Below are positions 60,637 to 64,000 of a stretch of 64,000 nucleotides of DNA, piece after piece. Positions within the stretch are counted from its first letter, which is position 1; the number at the start of each line of letters is the position of its first letter. Source of the DNA: Nemertoderma westbladi (Eukaryota; Xenacoelomorpha; Nemertodermatida; Nemertodermatidae). The position numbers and the translations under genes were made by a program. The notes under the pieces were generated by a model. The model saw only the letters and a list, made by a program, of their open reading frames with translations, did no database searches and was not told the origin of the DNA. The stretch covers positions 1-64,000 of the forward strand of contig JAUCBJ010008852.1 in assembly GCA_032718475.1 (NCBI GenBank), given 5' to 3'.

Positions 60637-61196
60637 ACTTCCAGTACCCAGGATAATGGCTAGAGAGTAGCAAAAAGGACATAGAAGTTAGGAAAGCAAA
60701 GGCTTGGGTAGCTCTATCAAAAATGGATACCATCTGGAAATCAGATCTCTCCAGGCACCTGAAGACTAAGTTCTTTCGAGCCACAGTGGAAAGTGTATTT
60801 TTATACGGGGGTGAGACCTGGACACTGACTAAATCACTTGAACAACGAATTGATGGTTGCAACACAAGACTACTAAGGGCAGCCCTAAACATCAGCCTGA
60901 GACAACACATGACAAACGCCGAGCTTTATGGTACAATAACACCTGTATCAACCACCCTCCGTGAACGCAGATTAAGATTCAGTGGGCACTGCTGGCGAAG
61001 TAAAGACGAGGTCATACCAGATCTACTTTTCTGGCAACCAACTCATGGAAAGCGTAGTCATGGACGACCGGCCATAACATATAGAGATCAACTTGAAAGG
61101 GATACTGAACTTGGGAGAAACGAAATTGCGACAACTATGGAGAATCGGGAAGCCTGGAAGGATCTCATTTCCACTGTCCGAGTTCGCTCGACCTAG
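60637..61196 (+). pseudogene. RTE-like RT C-terminal fragment (copy C)
   Basis: It encodes FQYPG then a stop, KAKAWVALSKMDTIWKSDL, LYGGETWTLTKSL, RRLRFSGHCWRSKDEV, WQPTHGKRSHGRP and a C-terminus ending at 61194-61196. The longest open part starts at 60723. The motifs LYG, LRFSGHCWR and HGRP align by eye with those in copy B. The stop near 60653 and the missing RT core show it is dead. Confidence 0.78.
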
Positions 61197-61215
61197 TAGT
61201 AGTAGTAGAGTAAGT
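60637..61215 (+). mobile_element. 5'-truncated RTE-like non-LTR element, copy C
   Basis: This is the 3' portion of an element of the same general family as copies A and B but of a clearly different lineage. It ends in a TAG-rich tail at about 61193-61215. It lies in intron 5 in the same orientation as the receptor gene. Confidence 0.75.
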
Positions 61216-61545
61216 AGTGATTTTTTCTTATTGGCTAGAGTAAGTAGCGTTTCATTCCCTGTAATAAAACTTTCACTTGTAAAAATTAAATATAATATGT
61301 CATTTTTTTAACATTATTTTTAATTTCATTAAATATTATAATAAGTATTATTTATCATAAATAATAATATTATAGAACAAATATTTAATTAATTAAATAA
61401 AAACTATGACAGGTGTAACCATAGTAATGATTCGTTGACAATATCCGGAGTTGGATTGTTATCAAGGAAATGTTATTTAACATTTAAAATAAAATAAAAT
61501 AAAAATTATTTCCAGTCTCTATTTCCCTTTCATATATTTCCATAG
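61216..61545 (+). other. Intron 5, right part
   Basis: Very AT-rich sequence (AATAATATTAT-like) between the RTE-like fragment and the exon 6 acceptor; no gene. Confidence 0.6.
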
Positions 61546-61714
61546 GAAACTCCAATAAGGTGGGACTCCTGGCCCGATCCCTCGCATACAACAACTCATG
61601 AGTCATGGCAACTCAACACATTAACAGCTGCTGATACTGGCGAATACAAATGTGTGTTAATGAACTGTTATACAGATGTAACTAAGAATGACTCCATCAA
61701 TATCACTGTTTATG
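61546..61714 (+). CDS. Receptor exon: second half of Ig domain 3
   Basis: The acceptor TTTCCATAG ends at 61545 and the donor is GTAATT at 61715. It enters in phase 0 and leaves in phase 1, 169 bp. It encodes IRWDSWPD, then WQLNTLTAADTGEYKCVLM with the classic D-x-G-x-Y-x-C Ig signature, then NDSINITVYG, which ends the domain. There are potential N-glycosylation sites (NDS, NIT). The phase-1 exit is typical for an Ig domain boundary. Confidence 0.77.
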
Positions 61715-62045
61715 GTAATTAATTAAATTATTTATTATTGTATTTAAATTATCTGAGGTTTCTAGACCAATTCTAGACCAAAGTTTCTAGACAATTTACT
61801 GTTTTGGTTAGAATTTTTATACATATTGGGAGCTGTTTTTAAGAAATAATTCTGATATAATTTACTAATTTTCCAGGGCATTTAATATTAATGCGGAACA
61901 AGTAGTCAGAGCAGGTTACAGGTGTAGGCTACATAAAGGATAACTTTATACGCCGCTTGTGAATATTGCGTGGGCTGACTATTAAATAATGTGAACAAAC
62001 TGCAAATTGTAAAATGGGGTACTTAAAGTTGTGTGAATGCACTAA
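61715..62045 (+). other. Start of intron 6
   Basis: AT-rich sequence with a small direct duplication of TTCTAGACCAA near 61760-61785; no gene seen. Confidence 0.55.
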
Positions 62046-62334
62046 GTTGAGCAAGCTGAATATAAAGTTGAGTAAGCGGACAATAAAGTTGAGTAAGCGG
62101 ACAATAAAGTTGTGTAAGAGGACAATAAAGTTGTGTAAGCGGACAATAAAGTTGTGTAAGTGAACTATAAAGTTGTGTAAGTGTACTATAAAGTTGTGTA
62201 AGTGAACTATAAGTTGTGTAAGTGAACTATAAGTTGTATAAGTGGACTATAAAGTTGTGTAAATGTACTATAAAGTTGTGTAAGTGAACTATAAGTTGTA
62301 TAAGTGGACTATAAATTTGTGTGAACTATAAGTT
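62046..62334. repeat. 21-bp tandem repeat, about 14 copies
   Basis: Units read GTTGTGTAAGTGAACTATAAA with variants (GAGTAAGCGGACAATAAA on the left, 19- to 21-bp forms on the right). The array ends where the minus-strand reverse transcriptase element begins and overlaps its C-terminal stop codon. Confidence 0.92.
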
Positions 62335-63003
62335 CCGCGCGTCCGCATTGGCTACCAAGATTGAGGTATCGGCCATATTGTGCAGAATGGGTCGCCTTAG
62401 TGTCGATCTGCTTCCGCGAACACACATTATTACTGAACGTAATAAAGCAAAGCTGATTTTGCGGCGAAGCCACTGAATTGCTTCATTGTAGCTGATCTCT
62501 CTCTTCACTGCTAACAAATCAGCGAGACGTTTAGTGAAGATATGTGCACTCCAACCCATTCCTCCAGTAGCCGCTAGAATGAAGGGATAGAACGTTGACA
62601 TTTCTACATCCCGAACTCTTTCTTCATATTGGGCCCTCTTTCGGTTCTCGTGATGGGTATAAGCTCTATCGACGCCCAAAGAGGAATTGGACGGTGCTAG
62701 GGGGTTAAATACAGAAACATCAATCAACAGTTTCTCATAACGACCTCCCCAGAAACCACTGACAGATACATCTAACCGAGCACCCTCATCCCTTGTGGTT
62801 GTGGAGCGATGGAATGTTTCCCCAGTGATTGGTTGGAGTACAGGCTCGATTGAAATGTCATGAGCAACCTCGGTTAATGTGTTGGCGATGAAATCTCTGA
62901 TTTCATTGTGACGGACTGACGGAAATCCACCTGTGGGGCACGATAAAACGTGGTTTACTGTGAACCGCGCCCCACAGGCACATTCCGCTGGTGTCGCCTG
63001 CAA
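62326..63003 (-). pseudogene. C-terminal domain of the same element: CCHC motif and nuclease-like region
   Basis: The frame is open upstream to about 63060, so it continues the reverse transcriptase after the frameshift; the ATG at 63003 is not a real start. It contains CACGARFTVNHVLSC (C-x-C-x7-H-x4-C), then RLDVSVSGFWG and LLIDVSVFNPLAPS, with acidic residues spaced as in PD-(D/E)XK-type nucleases, then FILAATGGMGW and FALLRSVIMCVRGSRS. A C-terminal CCHC motif followed by a restriction-like nuclease is the layout of R2-like site-specific LINEs, so that is my inference. No catalytic assignment is proven. Confidence 0.65.
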
Positions 63004-63016
63004 CTGCCATCTGAAC

Positions 63017-64000
63017 CTAAGCTGGATCGCATCCCTGAACTCTGACTTTGTGAGGTGATAGTTGTGCTGGGTTGATGGTCTGGTGTTGAGCCTTCTGTGA
63101 AGATAAGATTCGTAGTTGTTCCTGAACTGGGGATATTGCGACCTGTATACTTTGTATTTCTTCTGCGACCCTTATGTTTTGCTCCGATTTGATAGCTTTG
63201 GATGCTTCTTTCTGTTTTTCCCTGACATCGGCCATTGTATCTGTTGGAAGTCGCTCCATCAATGGCTCACTGATGGCTCTTGAGTTATTGTATTCCTTAC
63301 TAAGATCTGATGGAATGGGTATGCCTAGTCCTCCCAATCTTGTTGGCAGCGCTATTAGTTTCTGTTCGGTTTCAGATAAGTTTACTCTGTTCCCCAGTTT
63401 CATTAGGAAAGTCTTAACTGCCTCGTCGAGTGGTGCCAATAGCAGCTCGATATTGGGGATTACCCGACAAATGAACCGCCACTTCGCAGAGAGTCCAAAC
63501 GAAAGACAGGTAAATGCACAATGCGGGTCAATGTCTGCGATCGGACTCAATCGCTCCACCTGTTGAACAAAAGACTCGACCTTATCAAGAACAAACTGCC
63601 GAATGGAATCGTCACTACCAACTGCACCGCCCAGGATCCTATGACCACCTGCAGATATCTGCACATTGGTTCCTGCAAACAGCATCCTCGCCTCTTCTAA
63701 TAACTCGGGTTTTACTATTAACCAAGTTTTTGAGGCATTTGGAAAATACCCGTATTTAGGTCCCCATTCGACCAATTCTCCCCAATATTTTCTTAGTTGT
63801 TTTAGACGACTGCTAGCATTGGCGTCATCAGCAAACCACTTCTGGGAAGTGGTGGTTACGGCGCCGAGACTATCAATGAGGGGAGTTATGCACAGTCCAT
63901 ATCCGGGCATTGCCACTGGACATCCCTGAGTCATTCCTTCAGATGACATGATATATTCTCCATCTATAAACAATTTGGATGGTTTTTTATAGTAGTTAAG
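63017..64000 (-). pseudogene. Reverse transcriptase fragment (minus strand), 5' part outside window
   Basis: Reading leftward from the window edge, the frame contains EGMTQGCPVAM (motif B), KWFADDANASSRLKQL (catalytic FADD at 63824-63835), GYFPNASKTWLIV (motif D) and ILGGAVGSD (motif E). A thumb-like region with ALPTRLGGLGIP follows. The frame is open past 63973 to the edge, so no start can be given. It ends at 63017 in a frame different from the continuation, which shows a frameshift at about 63050. The family is one I associate with many invertebrate genomes, but I cannot name its clade with certainty. Confidence 0.75.

Larger units (their letters stand above)
27556..61714 (+). other. Partial gene: Ig-domain receptor of VEGFR/PDGFR class, six ectodomain exons
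   Basis: Six exons (27556-27705, 49980-50117, 50880-51064, 58967-59111, 60247-60410, 61546-61714) all have AG acceptors and GT donors. They join without stops in phases 1, 1, 1, 0, 1, 0 and leave in phase 1. Together they encode about 317 residues forming three Ig domains. The spacing and the short linker Y-V-Y-V-D-D with G-F-V before domain 2 match what is known of class III/V receptor tyrosine kinases. Those receptors bind dimeric growth factors at the cell surface through domains 2 and 3. The entry phase requires an upstream exon with the signal peptide, and the exit phase requires more exons to the right. The kinase itself is not in the window, so the class assignment is inference from the ectodomain; another Ig-superfamily receptor is possible. 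Confidence 0.72.
62326..64000 (-). mobile_element. Non-LTR-type reverse transcriptase element, 3' part, runs off the window
   Basis: Two minus-strand frames in series encode RT motifs followed by a cysteine/histidine motif and a nuclease-like C-terminus. The element starts to the right of 64000 and its 3' end lies at or near the 21-bp array. It is presumably inserted in the next intron of the receptor gene, in the opposite orientation. Confidence 0.75.

Noticed and set aside
59112-61545. Introns 4 and 5 have the same inferred length (1135 bp)
   Set aside because: Their sequences do not resemble each other and intron 5 contains an RTE-like insertion, so the equality appears to be coincidence.

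Overview
The window is animal (invertebrate metazoan) nuclear DNA. The reasons are spliced exons with GT..AG borders, immunoglobulin-like (Ig) domains of a receptor type found only in animals, a BEL/Pao LTR retrotransposon, RTE-like and other non-LTR reverse transcriptase fragments, and very large satellite arrays. I cannot resolve the lineage from sequence alone.

Layout from left to right. A 65-bp tandem array (1-1290) abuts a nearly intact BEL/Pao element (1291-14457). Its LTRs are 1000 and 999 bp and about 99% identical, and it carries gag-protease-RT-RNaseH-integrase with one frameshift inside RT. Next is a 12.4-kb array of a 47-bp unit (14458-26872), then an inserted 596-bp solo-LTR-like element (26872-27467) and the last remnant of the array. 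From 27556 to 61714 lie six plus-strand exons of one gene. Between them sit a 22-kb array of a 27/28-bp unit (27983-49949), a pure hexamer array of about 380 copies (51649-53931), a tRNA-like SINE head running into a 17-bp GC-rich array (54275-58867) that is split by two nested RTE-like copies, and a third RTE-like fragment (60637-61215). The window closes with a 21-bp array and a minus-strand non-LTR reverse transcriptase that runs off the right end.

The only host gene I can support is the six-exon gene. The exons join in compatible phases and encode three successive Ig domains. Their features (a Y-V-Y-V-D-D linker after domain 1, V-P-C in domain 2, H-W-D-S, D-T-G-E-Y-K-C in domain 3) resemble the N-terminal ectodomain of the VEGFR/PDGFR class of receptor tyrosine kinases. 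The signal peptide exon lies to the left. The remaining Ig domains, membrane segment and kinase would lie to the right of the window.

The most interesting observation concerns exon 2. The repeat unit of the 22-kb intron array contains a strong 3' splice-site-like motif. The last copy, 51 nt before the other candidate acceptor of exon 2, is itself a usable, in-frame acceptor. The array may therefore be roughly 800 tandem copies of an intron/exon junction. Most of the very long open frames in the window are stop-free readings of these arrays and not genes.
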